Below, in pieces: positions 34,862 through 44,768 of a DNA stretch of 64,000 bases (within the stretch, counting starts at the first letter, position 1; every line of letters starts with the position of its first letter). The stretch is from assembly GCA_040752005.1 (NCBI GenBank), contig JBFMFX010000019.1, positions 16,743 to 80,742 of the forward strand, in the 5' to 3' direction. Below the pieces are notes generated by a model. It made no database searches. It was not told the DNA's origin and saw only the letters and a list, made by a program, of their open reading frames with translations. This stretch comes from RBG-16-66-20 sp040752005. GTDB taxonomy: Bacteria > Pseudomonadota > Gammaproteobacteria > Burkholderiales > SG8-39. Both the position numbers and the translations under genes were made by a program.

Positions 34862-34871
34862 GAAGACGGCC

Positions 34872-36818
34872 ATGGACCGCGCAAAGACCGCGTACAGGCA
34901 CTGGCGCCACGAGCGCGACGCCGACGGGCTCGTGTGGCTCACCTTCGACAAGGCGGGCGAGTCGGCCAACACCTTCTCGCGCGAGGCGCTCGAGGAGCTT
35001 TCCTCAGCGCTCGACGAGATCGCGGCGGCCGCGCCCCGAGGGCTCGTCGTCCGCTCGGCCAAGGAAAACTTCATCGCCGGCGCCGACGTCGAGGAGTTCA
35101 CCCGCTTCAAATCGCCGCAAGAAGCGCTCGCCTTCGTGCGCCTGGGCTGGGACGTGTTCGCGAAGCTGCGCGAGCTTCCCTTTCCGACGACCGCGATGGT
35201 GAACGGCTTCTGCATGGGCGGAGGGCTCGAGCTCGCGCTCGCCTGCCGCTACCGCGTCGCGTCGGATGAGCTGAAGACGCGCTTCGCGTTTCCAGAAGTG
35301 ATGCTCGGCATCGTGCCTGCCTGGCACGGCGTGCAGTGGCTGCCGCCGCTGGTGGGCCCTGCGGCGGCATTCGACATGCTGCTGACCGGCAAACCGGTGG
35401 ACGCGCGCCGCGCCAAGCGCATGGGCCTGGTCACCGAAGCGGTGCCGCTGCGCGTCCTGGAGAACACCGCGCGCATGGTGACGCTCCAGGCGCCGGCGCC
35501 GCGCCCGCGCCCGCTCGTGGACCGGCTTCTCGCCGGGCCGCTCAAGGCGATCGTCGTCGCGCAGGCGAAAAAACAGGTGGCGCGGCGCGCCCGGCGCGAG
35601 CACTATCCGGCGCCGTACGCGATCCTCGCGCTGTGGAAGAAGTACGGCGGCGATCCCTTCGTCAATCCGGAGGACCCGGAGTGCTCGATCCGGATGCTGT
35701 TCGAGCACCCGACGACGAAGAACCTGATCCGCATCTTCTTCCTCCAGGAGCGGCTGAAGTCGCTCGGCAAGACGGCCGAGTTCCAGGCGAAGCACGTGCA
35801 CGTCGTCGGCGCCGGCGTCATGGGCGGGGACATCGCCGCGGTATGCGCGCTGCGCGGCATCACGGTGACGCTCCAGGACACTTCGCCCGAGCGCATCGCG
35901 CCGGCGGTCGCGCGCGCGGCGCAGCTCTTCGCGCGCCGGCTGCGCGATTCGCGCCGCGCGCGCGACGCGATGGACCGCCTGATCCCGGACGTGGCCGGCG
36001 CGGGCGCGCGGCGCGCCGACCTCGTCATCGAGGCGATCTTCGAAAACCTCGAGGCGAAGAAAGCGCTGTTCGCGAAGCTGGAGGCCGAGGCGAAGCCGGA
36101 TGCGCTCCTCGCGACCAACACCTCGAGCCTGAGGCTCGCCGACATCGCGCAGGCGCTCGCCGACCCTTCGCGCCTGGTGGGCATCCACTTCTTCAACCCG
36201 GTGCCGCAGATGATGCTGGTCGAGGTGGTTTCGGGCGAGAAGACCGAGCCCGGGCATGCGCGGCGCGCCGCCGCGTTCGTACGTCAGATCGACAAGCTGC
36301 CGCTGCCGGTGAAGGATTCGCCCGGCTTTCTCGTCAACCGCGTTCTCGGGCCCTACATGCAGAACGCGTTCCGGATGCTGGACGAGGGCATGAAGCCGGA
36401 GACGATAGACGCGGCGATGGAGGAGTTCGGCATGCCGATGGGACCGATCGAGCTCGCCGACACGGTGGGTCTGGACATCTGCCTGCACGCCGGCAGATCG
36501 CTCGCAAAGAAGACGGCGGGGGCCGAGCCCGAGGCCCCGCAGGTGCTCGTCAACAAGGTGGCGCTCGGGCATCTCGGCCGCAAGACCGGTCAGGGGATCT
36601 ACCGCTGGGTGGACGGCAAGCCGGTGAAGGGCCGGCCCGACGCGTACCAGTCCGACCTGATCGCGGCGCTCATCGAGCCCTACCTCGCCGAGGCCAAGGC
36701 GGTGCTCGCCGAAGGCATCGTGGCCGACGCGGACCTGGTGGACGCCGGGCTCATCTTCGGCACCGGCTTCGCGCCTTTCCGCGGCGGGCCGCTCCACTAC
36801 CTCGCGACGAAACGCTAG
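34872..36818 (+). CDS. fadJ: Multifunctional enoyl-CoA hydratase/3-hydroxyacyl-CoA dehydrogenase
   Basis: A 648-residue fusion. The hydratase part (1-200) has NFIAGADVEEFTRF, VNGFCMGGGLELALACRYRV and PEVMLGIVPAWHGVQWLPPL. The dehydrogenase part starts near residue 305 with VHVVGAGVMGGDIAAVCALR (NAD) and continues with GIHFFNPVPQMMLVEVVSGE (catalytic His) and DSPGFLVNRVLGPYMQNAF. It is about 60 residues shorter than typical FadB/FadJ, mainly in the linker after residue 220. It hydrates 2-enoyl-CoA and oxidises the resulting 3-hydroxyacyl-CoA. It ends 2 bases before the thioesterase gene. Confidence 0.94.
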   Translation: MDRAKTAYRHWRHERDADGLVWLTFDKAGESANTFSREALEELSSALDEIAAAAPRGLVVRSAKENFIAGADVEEFTRFKSPQEALAFVRLGWDVFAKLRELPFPTTAMVNGFCMGGGLELALACRYRVASDELKTRFAFPEVMLGIVPAWHGVQWLPPLVGPAAAFDMLLTGKPVDARRAKRMGLVTEAVPLRVLENTARMVTLQAPAPRPRPLVDRLLAGPLKAIVVAQAKKQVARRARREHYPAPYAILALWKKYGGDPFVNPEDPECSIRMLFEHPTTKNLIRIFFLQERLKSLGKTAEFQAKHVHVVGAGVMGGDIAAVCALRGITVTLQDTSPERIAPAVARAAQLFARRLRDSRRARDAMDRLIPDVAGAGARRADLVIEAIFENLEAKKALFAKLEAEAKPDALLATNTSSLRLADIAQALADPSRLVGIHFFNPVPQMMLVEVVSGEKTEPGHARRAAAFVRQIDKLPLPVKDSPGFLVNRVLGPYMQNAFRMLDEGMKPETIDAAMEEFGMPMGPIELADTVGLDICLHAGRSLAKKTAGAEPEAPQVLVNKVALGHLGRKTGQGIYRWVDGKPVKGRPDAYQSDLIAALIEPYLAEAKAVLAEGIVADADLVDAGLIFGTGFAPFRGGPLHYLATKR

Positions 36819-36820
36819 CG

Positions 36821-37234
36821 ATGGGCAGGGCGTCCGATCAGCCCCGGGACGTCGCGCTCCCCGCGGGCCGGGTGCCGGTGCTGCGCGTGGTGCCGATGCC
36901 CGCCGACGCCAACCAGAACGGCGACATCTTCGGCGGCTGGATCATGGCACAGGTGGACATCGCCGGCGGCATCGTCGCAGGCCGCCTTGCGCGCGGCCGC
37001 GTCGCCACGGTCGCGGTGAACTCGTTCGTGTTCAAGCAGCCGGTGCAGATCGGCGATGTGCTCTCCTTCTACGCCGACACGGTGCGCGTCGGCAACACCT
37101 CGATCACCGTGAAGGTCGAGGTGTACGCCGAGCGCCGGCCGGAGGCGCCGAAGGTGGTGAAGGTGACCGAGGCGACGCTCACCTACGTCGCGATTGACGC
37201 CGAAGGCCGGCCGAGGCCCGTCCCGAAATCCTGA
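36821..37234 (+). CDS. YciA-like acyl-CoA thioesterase (hotdog fold)
   Basis: A 137-residue hotdog protein. RVVPMPADANQNGDIFGGWI carries the catalytic Asp (ANxxGDIFGGW), MAQVDIAGGIVAGRLA is the central hotdog helix and FKQPVQIGDVLSFYADTVRV the following strands. YciA-type enzymes hydrolyse a wide range of acyl-CoAs to free CoA. Position in the psrA-fad operon, 2 bases after fadJ, suggests it relieves CoA trapping during beta-oxidation. Its stop overlaps the next start by one base (TGATG). Confidence 0.92.
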   Translation: MGRASDQPRDVALPAGRVPVLRVVPMPADANQNGDIFGGWIMAQVDIAGGIVAGRLARGRVATVAVNSFVFKQPVQIGDVLSFYADTVRVGNTSITVKVEVYAERRPEAPKVVKVTEATLTYVAIDAEGRPRPVPKS

Positions 37235-38073
37235 TGCCGCAGGCGCTGGAGATCGCGGCGCGCGACGGCTACCGGCTCGCCGCCACGCTGCATGCGCCGC
37301 GCACGGCAAACGGCCGCGCGGTGCTGGTGCATTCCGCCACCGGCGTCGGACGCCACTACTACGGCAAGTTCGCCGAGCACCTCGCCGGCCGCGGCTTTAT
37401 CGTCCTCACCTTCGACTATCGCGGCATCGGCGAGTCGCGCCGCGAGCCGCTGCGAAAACTGCGCGCGCGCATGCGCGACTGGGCGCAGCTCGACGCCGCG
37501 GCGGCACTCGACTTCCTTGCGCGCGCGGCGCCGGGCGCGGCGCTCTTCTGCGTCGGGCACAGCTTCGGCGCGAACGCGCTCGGCCTCGTCCCCGGCATCG
37601 AGCGTTACCGCGGCGCAGTGTTCGTCGGCGCGCAAAGCGGCTACTGGCGCCACTGGCCGGGGGTCACGCGCGCGGGGATGTGGCTGCTCACGCACGCGCT
37701 GCTTCCCTCGGTGTCGGCGCTGCTCGGGCGTTTCCCGATGCACGCGCTCGGCATGGGCGAGGACCTGCCCGGGGGCGTGGCGCGCGAATGGGCGAGCTGG
37801 TGCCGTCATCCGCGCTACGCCGCGGGCGCGGTCGGAGCCGAAGGCTACGCGCGCCTCAGCGCGCCGATTCGCAGCTACTGGGCGAGCGACGACCGCTACG
37901 CGCCGCGGGCTGCCGCCGAGGCGCTCTTCGAGCTGTACCCGAACGCGGTGTCAAAGGAGCTGGTCGCGCTCGATGCGCGCGCGCACGGCGGCATCGGCCA
38001 TTTCGGGTTCTTCCGCGAGCGCTTGCGCGACACGCTTTGGCGCGACATGGCCGAGTGGCTGGAGCGCCTCTGA
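37234..38073 (+). CDS. Alpha/beta hydrolase, last gene of the fad operon
   Basis: A 279-residue alpha/beta hydrolase. The nucleophile elbow is FCVGHSFGANALGL near residue 110, an acid is likely in YWASDDRYAPRAAA near 213, and the His in GGIGHFGFFRERL near 257. RAVLVHSATGVGRHYYGKFA lines the oxyanion side. It resembles the COG4757-type predicted hydrolases; substrate unknown but ester or thioester of lipid origin is likely from its operon. Coupled to the thioesterase by TGATG. Convergent with marC, 3 bases apart. Confidence 0.82.
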   Translation: MPQALEIAARDGYRLAATLHAPRTANGRAVLVHSATGVGRHYYGKFAEHLAGRGFIVLTFDYRGIGESRREPLRKLRARMRDWAQLDAAAALDFLARAAPGAALFCVGHSFGANALGLVPGIERYRGAVFVGAQSGYWRHWPGVTRAGMWLLTHALLPSVSALLGRFPMHALGMGEDLPGGVAREWASWCRHPRYAAGAVGAEGYARLSAPIRSYWASDDRYAPRAAAEALFELYPNAVSKELVALDARAHGGIGHFGFFRERLRDTLWRDMAEWLERL

Positions 38074-38076
38074 GCC

Positions 38077-38718
38077 TCACGCCAGCCCAGGAAAAAGCTG
38101 CCGCAGCCCTTCGGCCATCGTCTGCACGGCGAGCGCGGCGAGCAGCAACCCGAGCAGGCGCGTGGCGATGTTGAGGCCGGTGGTCCCCAGGCGCGCGCCG
38201 ATCGGTTGCGCAAGCCGCAGCACCAGCCAGGTCGCAGCGCACGCGATCACGATGCAGGCGAGGATCGCCGCAAGGTGCGCGAGCCCGCCCGGCTGCGCGG
38301 CGATGATGGTGGTGCTGATCGCGCCCGGTCCGGCAAGAAGCGGCACCGCGAGCGGGACCGCGCTGGTCGCCTCGCCGCTGGAGACCTCGCGCGCCTCCGC
38401 CTGCGTCTGGCGCACGCCTCCCGCCTCGGCGTTGAGCATGGCGAGCGCCATCAGCAGCAGCACCAGCCCGCCGCCCACCCGGAACGCCGGCAAGCTCGCG
38501 CCGATGAACACGAGCAACTGCTCGCCGACGAGCGCCGAGACCGCCAGCACCGCGAACACGGTCAGCGTGACCAGTCGCACCAGCGCCCGGCGCCGCGCCG
38601 GGCTGTAACGAGCAGTGAGGGCGAGATAGACCGGAACGGCGAGAAACGGGTCGAGGACCGCGATCAGCGTGACGAGAAAGCGCGCGTACGCCGAAAGCGG
38701 CAGCAGCTCCGCATCCAC
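38077..38718 (-). CDS. marC: MarC-family integral membrane protein
   Basis: A 213-residue protein with six hydrophobic segments. The family hallmarks are FLVTLIAVLDPFLAVPVYLA near residue 14, FRVGGGLVLLLMALAMLNAE near 78 and AVPLAVPLLAGPGAISTTII near 120, the two internal repeats of MarC. The family was once tied to multiple antibiotic resistance, but that link is not supported and transport substrate remains unknown. The gene starts 6 bases after the GST stop on the same strand, so the two are probably cotranscribed. Confidence 0.9.
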   Translation of the reverse strand: MDAELLPLSAYARFLVTLIAVLDPFLAVPVYLALTARYSPARRRALVRLVTLTVFAVLAVSALVGEQLLVFIGASLPAFRVGGGLVLLLMALAMLNAEAGGVRQTQAEAREVSSGEATSAVPLAVPLLAGPGAISTTIIAAQPGGLAHLAAILACIVIACAATWLVLRLAQPIGARLGTTGLNIATRLLGLLLAALAVQTMAEGLRQLFPGLA

Positions 38719-38724
38719 GCTGGC

Positions 38725-39384
38725 CTACCGTGCCTGCGCCGCCGCTTTCGCCGCGTCCTGCGCCTCTTTTCTCCAGGCCTTCACCTGCGCGAACGCGGGC
38801 CGTGCCTCGATCATCTTCAGGTAGGGCTTCACCGGCGCGATGTCTTCGAGGAAATCGCGCCCGTAGGCGAGCTTCGTCGTGAGCGACACCAGCGGCAGGT
38901 GCTGCGCCGCCGCGCAGTCGGCGATCGTGAGGTCCTTGCCGGCGATGAACGGCTCGAAGCGCGCGAGCAGCTTGAACGCGCGCACACCCTTGGCGAGGTC
39001 GCGCTCGACCGACTGCTTCGTCGAGTCGGTGAGCGCGGCGCCGAAGAACACCCCCGGATAGAGGCGCCGCACCACAAGCTCCATGTGCAGTTCCATCACC
39101 GTCACCAGCTCGCGTACCTTGGCGCGGGCGAACGGCTCCCGCGGCAGCAGTGGCTTTTCCGGGTACGCGTCCTCCAGGTATTCGAGGATCACCGCGGACT
39201 CGCACAGCCGCCCGTGCTCGGTCTCGAGAAAGGGCACCTTGCCCATGGGGCTCTTGGCGAGGTACTCCGCCGACTGCGAGGGCCTGACGCTCGCGTCCTC
39301 CTCGAACGGCACGCCCTTTTCCAGCAGCGCCACCAGCACCTTGTTGTGATAGTTGCTGAGACGGAATCCACAAAGCTTGAGCAT
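38725..39384 (-). CDS. Glutathione S-transferase family protein
   Basis: A 219-residue GST. The thioredoxin-like domain begins MLKLCGFRLSNYHNKVLVAL, with a Ser/Asn-Tyr pair near residue 10 as possible catalytic residues. KSPMGKVPFLETEHGRLCES provides the cis-Pro and the glutamyl-binding ES. The helical C-domain has LLARFEPFIAGKDLTIADCA, with the conserved N-cap Asp. It conjugates or carries glutathione; substrate unknown. GGAGAA precedes the ATG. Divergent from kynA with 53 bases between. Confidence 0.9.
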   Translation of the reverse strand: MLKLCGFRLSNYHNKVLVALLEKGVPFEEDASVRPSQSAEYLAKSPMGKVPFLETEHGRLCESAVILEYLEDAYPEKPLLPREPFARAKVRELVTVMELHMELVVRRLYPGVFFGAALTDSTKQSVERDLAKGVRAFKLLARFEPFIAGKDLTIADCAAAQHLPLVSLTTKLAYGRDFLEDIAPVKPYLKMIEARPAFAQVKAWRKEAQDAAKAAAQAR

Positions 39385-39400
39385 CCGTGTTCTCCGGGAA

Positions 39401-39431
39401 TTGACCGCGACGCGACCCGGCGGATTATAGT
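39401..39431 (+). promoter_or_regulatory. Promoter of kynA, predicted leaderless
   Basis: TTGACC at 39401-39406, 19-base spacer, TATAGT at 39426-39431. The -10 ends exactly 7 bases before the kynA ATG, so the message is predicted to start at or next to the ATG. No ribosome-binding site is present. Confidence 0.6.
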
Positions 39432-39437
39432 AGCCGC

Positions 39438-40268
39438 ATGACGACGACCGGTCCCGGCTTCATCACCGACCTCGCCCCCGAGACTTCGTACGGGGGATAC
39501 CTGCGCCTCGACCTGGTGCTCTCGGCGCAGCAGCCGCGCTCCGCGCATCACGACGAGATGCTGTTCATCGTGCAGCACCAGACCTCCGAGCTGTGGATGA
39601 AGCTGATGGTGCACGAACTGGCCGCCGCGATCGCGCACGTGCGCGCCGACCGGCTCGCGCCCTGCTTCAAGATCCTCGCGCGCGTCAAGCAGGTACAGCG
39701 CCAGCTCTTCGAGCAGTGGGCGGTGCTGGAAACCCTCACGCCGTCGGAATACGCGCAGTTCCGCGGCGTGCTCGGCCCCGCCTCGGGCCTGCAGTCGTTC
39801 CAGTTCCGCGCCATCGAGTTCATGCTCGGCAACAAGAACGCCGCGATGCTGGCGGTGCACCGGCATGACGCGAAGTTGCACGCCTGGCTCAAAGGGTTGC
39901 TCGAGGCCCCGAGCCTGTACGACGAGTTCCTGCGCCACCTCGCGCGCCGCGGCATGCCGGTGCCGGCCGAGCGCGTCGAGCGCGACTGGAGCGCGCCCTA
40001 CGAGCGCCATCCGCAGGTGGTCGCGGTCTTCCGCCGTATCTACGAAGACCCGCAGGCGCACTGGGACGCCTACGACATGTGCGAGAAGCTGGTGGACGTC
40101 GAGGAGAACTTCCAGCTCTGGCGCTTCCGGCACGTGAAGACGGTCGAGCGCATCATCGGCTACAAGCCGGGCACCGGCGGCACCGCCGGGGTCGCGTTCC
40201 TGAGAAAAACGCTGGAACGGCCGCTGTTTCCGGAGCTGATAGACGTGCGCACCGAAATCGGCGCGTGA
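39438..40268 (+). CDS. kynA: Tryptophan 2,3-dioxygenase
   Basis: A 276-residue heme dioxygenase. ETSYGGYLRLDLVLSAQQPR starts the fold, FIVQHQTSELWMKLMVHEL carries the active-site His, SGLQSFQFRAIEFMLGNKN the substrate-carboxylate Arg, and FRHVKTVERIIGYKPGTGGT the heme-ligand His and the GTGGT loop. It opens the indole ring of L-tryptophan to N-formylkynurenine. The following gene overlaps by 4 bases (GTGA). No kynurenine formamidase is visible in the window. Confidence 0.97.
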   Translation: MTTTGPGFITDLAPETSYGGYLRLDLVLSAQQPRSAHHDEMLFIVQHQTSELWMKLMVHELAAAIAHVRADRLAPCFKILARVKQVQRQLFEQWAVLETLTPSEYAQFRGVLGPASGLQSFQFRAIEFMLGNKNAAMLAVHRHDAKLHAWLKGLLEAPSLYDEFLRHLARRGMPVPAERVERDWSAPYERHPQVVAVFRRIYEDPQAHWDAYDMCEKLVDVEENFQLWRFRHVKTVERIIGYKPGTGGTAGVAFLRKTLERPLFPELIDVRTEIGA

Positions 40269-41404
40269 TCAACGGCCCGCTCACCGAGCAGGCGCTCAGG
40301 CAGAGCGTCTGGCCGCTTTTTTCGCGCAGCCGCGCCGAATACCGCGGCATCTACCTCGCCAACCACTCGCTCGGGCGGCCGCCCGACCGCATGGCCGAGG
40401 ACGTGCGGCAGGCGCTCGATCGCTGGTATCGCGACATGGGCGGCGCGTGGGAGGCGTGGCTCAACGCACGCGAGGCATTCCGCGCGCTCACCGCGCGCTT
40501 GGTCGGCGCGCCGCGCCCCGACTGCATCATCCCCAAGTCGAGCGCCGGCCAGGGCCTGCGCGCGGTGCTCTCGGCGCTCCCCGGCCGCCCGCGCGTCGCC
40601 GCCACCGACGGCGAGTTCGACTCACTCGACTTCATCCTGCGCGTCTGGCGCGAGCGCGGCCGCATCGAGCTGCACACGGCGCCCTGGCGCGAGCTCTCCG
40701 TCGCCAATGCCGACCTGGTGGTCGTTTCGACCGTGCAATACCGCACCGGCGAGGTGGTGGAGGATGTCCCCGGCCTGATACGCGCGGCGCATGCCGCCGG
40801 TGCGCTCGTGCTCCTCGACGTCTATCACCATGCCGGCGTGCTGCCGCTCGACCTCGCGGCGCTCGGTGCGGACTTCGCGGTGGGCGGTTCCTACAAGTAC
40901 ACGCGCGGCGGGCCCGGGGCGGCGTGGCTCTACGTGCGGCCGGGCCTTGCCGAGACGCTGCGCACGCTGGACACCGGCTGGTTCGCGAAGGAGGCGCCGT
41001 TCGCCTACCAGCGGCCGGAACCGCCGCGCTTTGCGGCGGGCGGCGATGCGTGGCTCGAATCCACGCCCTCGGTGCTTGCGCCGGTGCAGGCGCTCGCGGG
41101 ACTGGAGATCACGCTCGCGCTCGGCGTCGAGCGACTGCGCGAGTACAACCTGCGCCAGAAGCGGCGGCTTGCGGAGCTGCTGGCGGCGCAAGGAGTCGAA
41201 GCCGAGGGGGCGGGAGACGCTTTCGGCGCGTTTCTGACGGTGCGGCATCCCGCGGCCCCGCGCCTTGCCGAGGCGCTCGCCCGCTGGGGCGTGGCGACCG
41301 ACGCGCGCGGCGAGCGGCTGCGCCTCTGCCCGGACATCCTCAATCCGGACGCCGAGCTGGAGGAGGGGGCGCGCAGGATCGCCGGCGCGATCAGGGCGTC
41401 TTGA
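40265..41404 (+). CDS. kynU: Kynureninase or kynureninase-like PLP enzyme
   Basis: A 379-residue class V aminotransferase-fold enzyme. The PLP lysine is in FAVGGSYKYTRGGPGAAWLY near residue 213, matching the SYKY-x2-GPG motif of kynureninase, and the PLP Asp is in LVLLDVYHHAGVLPLDL near residue 185. It is shorter than typical kynureninase (about 415). It would split kynurenine to anthranilate and alanine, or 3-hydroxykynurenine to 3-hydroxyanthranilate. GTG start overlapping the kynA stop. Convergent with a secreted protein, 14 bases overlap. Confidence 0.85.
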   Translation: MINGPLTEQALRQSVWPLFSRSRAEYRGIYLANHSLGRPPDRMAEDVRQALDRWYRDMGGAWEAWLNAREAFRALTARLVGAPRPDCIIPKSSAGQGLRAVLSALPGRPRVAATDGEFDSLDFILRVWRERGRIELHTAPWRELSVANADLVVVSTVQYRTGEVVEDVPGLIRAAHAAGALVLLDVYHHAGVLPLDLAALGADFAVGGSYKYTRGGPGAAWLYVRPGLAETLRTLDTGWFAKEAPFAYQRPEPPRFAAGGDAWLESTPSVLAPVQALAGLEITLALGVERLREYNLRQKRRLAELLAAQGVEAEGAGDAFGAFLTVRHPAAPRLAEALARWGVATDARGERLRLCPDILNPDAELEEGARRIAGAIRAS

Positions 41405-41992
41405 GCGACGCCAGGGCGCAGTTCTGCGCGAAGCCGCTCTTGTTGTTGCGGATGCCGAAGCGAACGAACATGCGCAGCGCCGGCGCGTACTCCACGCTGC
41501 GGCGCAGGTCGTGCAGGGGACTGGAGATCTCGTCGGTCACCTCGAACACTTCCAGCTCGCCGAACAGGGCGCTGTGGACGCGCCGGGGTGCCTGCACCGT
41601 GATGACGTGCGTGCGCTCGGCCTCGCCGTTGGGCGACAGCCACCGGTACGTGAACCGGTAGCGCGCACCCGCCTTCAGCGCCTTCACGCCTTCGGCCGGG
41701 CCGCGCACGAGGAACATCCGGTTGCGGCCCCGCCCCGCGCCCAGGCCCTGCACGTCGTAGATGTCGCCGAGCATATAGGCCCACACCGGCCCCTCGCGGT
41801 AGATCTCCGGGTCCGCGGCGCTCTGCACGCGCAGGATCCCGCCTTCGTTCTTCGCGACCACCCAGCGCGACTCGGAGCCGCCGTCGCAGCGCATCGCAAA
41901 CTCCGCCCCCGCGGGCGGGGCGAGCACCTCCGGCTCCTGCGCGCTCGCCTGACTGCCAAGGAGCGCGAGCAGCGCGGCGAGGACCGACCGCG

Positions 41993-41996
<4 letters not shown>
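41391..41996 (-). CDS. Putative secreted protein, 201 aa
   Basis: MTRSVLAALLALLGSQASAQ is a clear signal peptide, so the protein should be periplasmic. The mature part has two cysteines (FAMRCDGGSESRW and FAQNCALASLK), which could form a disulfide. Beta-rich stretches include GARYRFTYRWLSPNGEAERT and FGELEVFEVTDEISSPLHDL. I do not recognise the family. Its ATG overlaps the stop of the acyl-CoA dehydrogenase by 4 bases, suggesting coupling, although a functional link is not obvious. Confidence 0.75.
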
Positions 41997-43242
<1,246 letters not shown>

Positions 43243-43243
<1 letters not shown>

Positions 43244-44313
43244 CACCGGCTCCTTTGCAGAATTTTTTCCACCTGCTGCCAACCCAGCTCGGCCATCATC
43301 GGCGCTCGGGCGCCCGCCTCGGCGGCGTGCGCGGAGGCGGCGGTGCCGTCCACCACGCGCCGGGCGATGCCCTGGAGAATCGCCGCGATCCGGAAGAGGT
43401 TATACGCCATGTAGTAATCCCATACCGAGGGATCCACCGGCGGCCGCCCGGTGCGGCGGAAATAGAGCGCCGCATATTCGCGCTCGGACGGAATCCCCAG
43501 CTCCGCCAGCGGCAGCCCGGCGATGCCGCGGAACTTGCCCGGCGGGATGTGCCAGCTCATGCAGTGGTAGGAGAAGTCGGCGAGGGGATCGCCGAGCGTC
43601 GAAAGCTCCCAGTCGAGCACCGCCAGGATCCTCGGCTCGGTGGGATGAAAGATCGTGTTGTCCAGGCGGTAGTCGCCGTGCACGACGGTCGTTTCGGCCG
43701 CGGGCGGGATGTTCGCCGGCAGCCACTCGATCAGGCGGTCCATCGCCTCGATGCGCACGGTTTCCGAAGCGCGGTACTGCTTGGTCCAGCGCGCGATCTG
43801 GCGCTCGATGTAGTTGCCCGGTCGGCCGAAGTCCGCGAGGCCCGCGGCGCGGTAGTCCACGGTGTGCAGCAGCGCGATGACGCGGTTGAGCTCGTCGTAG
43901 ATCGCGCGCCGCTCGGCCTGCGTCATCCCGGGCAGCGACTGGTCCCAGAGCACACGGCCCTCGACGTAGTCCATGACGTAGAACGCGGTGCCGATGACCG
44001 ACTCGTCCTCGCACAGGACATGGGGCCTCGCGACCGGAAAGCCGATCGCGTGCAGCGCGCGGATGACGCGGAACTCGCGGTCCACCGCGTGCGCCGAGGG
44101 CAGCAGCTTTCCGGGGGGCTTGCGGCGCAGCACATAGCGCCGGCCGCCCGCGCTCAGCCGATACGTCGGATTGGACTGCCCGCCGCGGAACTGCTCCACC
44201 GTCACCGGCCCGGTGAAGCCCTCGATCCGGCCGCGCAAGTAATCCACCAGCCGCGCGACGTCGAAGCGATGCCGCTCCTCGACCGGCTTGACGCCGATGA
44301 ACTCCTCGAACAT
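43243..44313 (-). CDS. APH-family phosphotransferase (LvaA/ACAD11 kinase-like)
   Basis: A 356-residue kinase-fold protein. EQFRGGQSNPTYRLSAGGRR is the nucleotide loop, YVLRRKPPG carries the lysine, VVHGDYRLDNTIFHP the catalytic HGDxxxxN and LAVLDWELSTLGDPLADFSY the metal-binding Asp. It resembles the N-terminal domain of ACAD10/11 and LvaA, which phosphorylates a 4-hydroxyacyl-CoA. The ATG at 44313 is chosen because TATGCT on the minus strand ends 11 bases upstream and the first ATG at 44328 overlaps that hexamer. Translationally coupled to the dehydrogenase. Confidence 0.88.
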
Positions 44314-44386
44314 GGAGGGCGCAAGCATAATCCGAAACCGCGGCGCACCGCGCGGTGCGGCGCGAAACCGCGGCGCGGTCCCCGAC

Positions 44387-44602
44387 TCAGGCCGGAATGT
44401 CGGGCACCAGGCGCGCGCGCAACCGCTCGATCGAATCCTTCAGGAACAGCTTGCGCTTCTTCAGCCGCCGCAGCTGCAGCTGGTCCTGTGCCGGATGCTC
44501 CGACAGCCGCAGGATGATGTCGTCCAGGTCGCGGTGCTCGATCTCCAGCGCGCGGATCCGCGCCTCGATCTCGGCCCGCTCCTCCTCGGTGAGCGCGTTC
44601 AT
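44387..44602 (-). CDS. YdcH-family (DUF465) small coiled-coil protein
   Basis: A 71-residue protein from MNALTEEERAEIEARIRALE. It is almost entirely helical: EHRDLDDIILRLSEHPAQDQ then LRRLKKRKLFLKDSIERLRA, the conserved pattern of DUF465/YdcH. Function is not established. GGAGG-type sequence lies before the ATG at 44602; longer upstream frames have no support. It is on the same strand as the phosphotransferase but separated by 73 bases and upstream of it. Confidence 0.9.
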   Translation of the reverse strand: MNALTEEERAEIEARIRALEIEHRDLDDIILRLSEHPAQDQLQLRRLKKRKLFLKDSIERLRARLVPDIPA

Positions 44603-44768
44603 GCCGGACGCCACCCTCCTGACACAATTTTTCCGGCGCGGCGCCGCGGCGTGACAAACTTCACCGCCGGGCGCGCCACGACAAACCATCCTAGCGCGTC
44701 TTGCCGTCCCGGGAAAGACCGCCCCTCGGCGCGCTGCGCCATGGCGGGGTTGCCGATCCGGCACGGGC

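Noticed and set aside
31256..35215. A 1319-codon minus-strand open frame across the fad operon
   Set aside because: It is the GC-driven antisense shadow of fadE, the thiolase and fadJ, all of which show full family motifs. Its own translation is repetitive His/Arg/Glu-rich with no domain.
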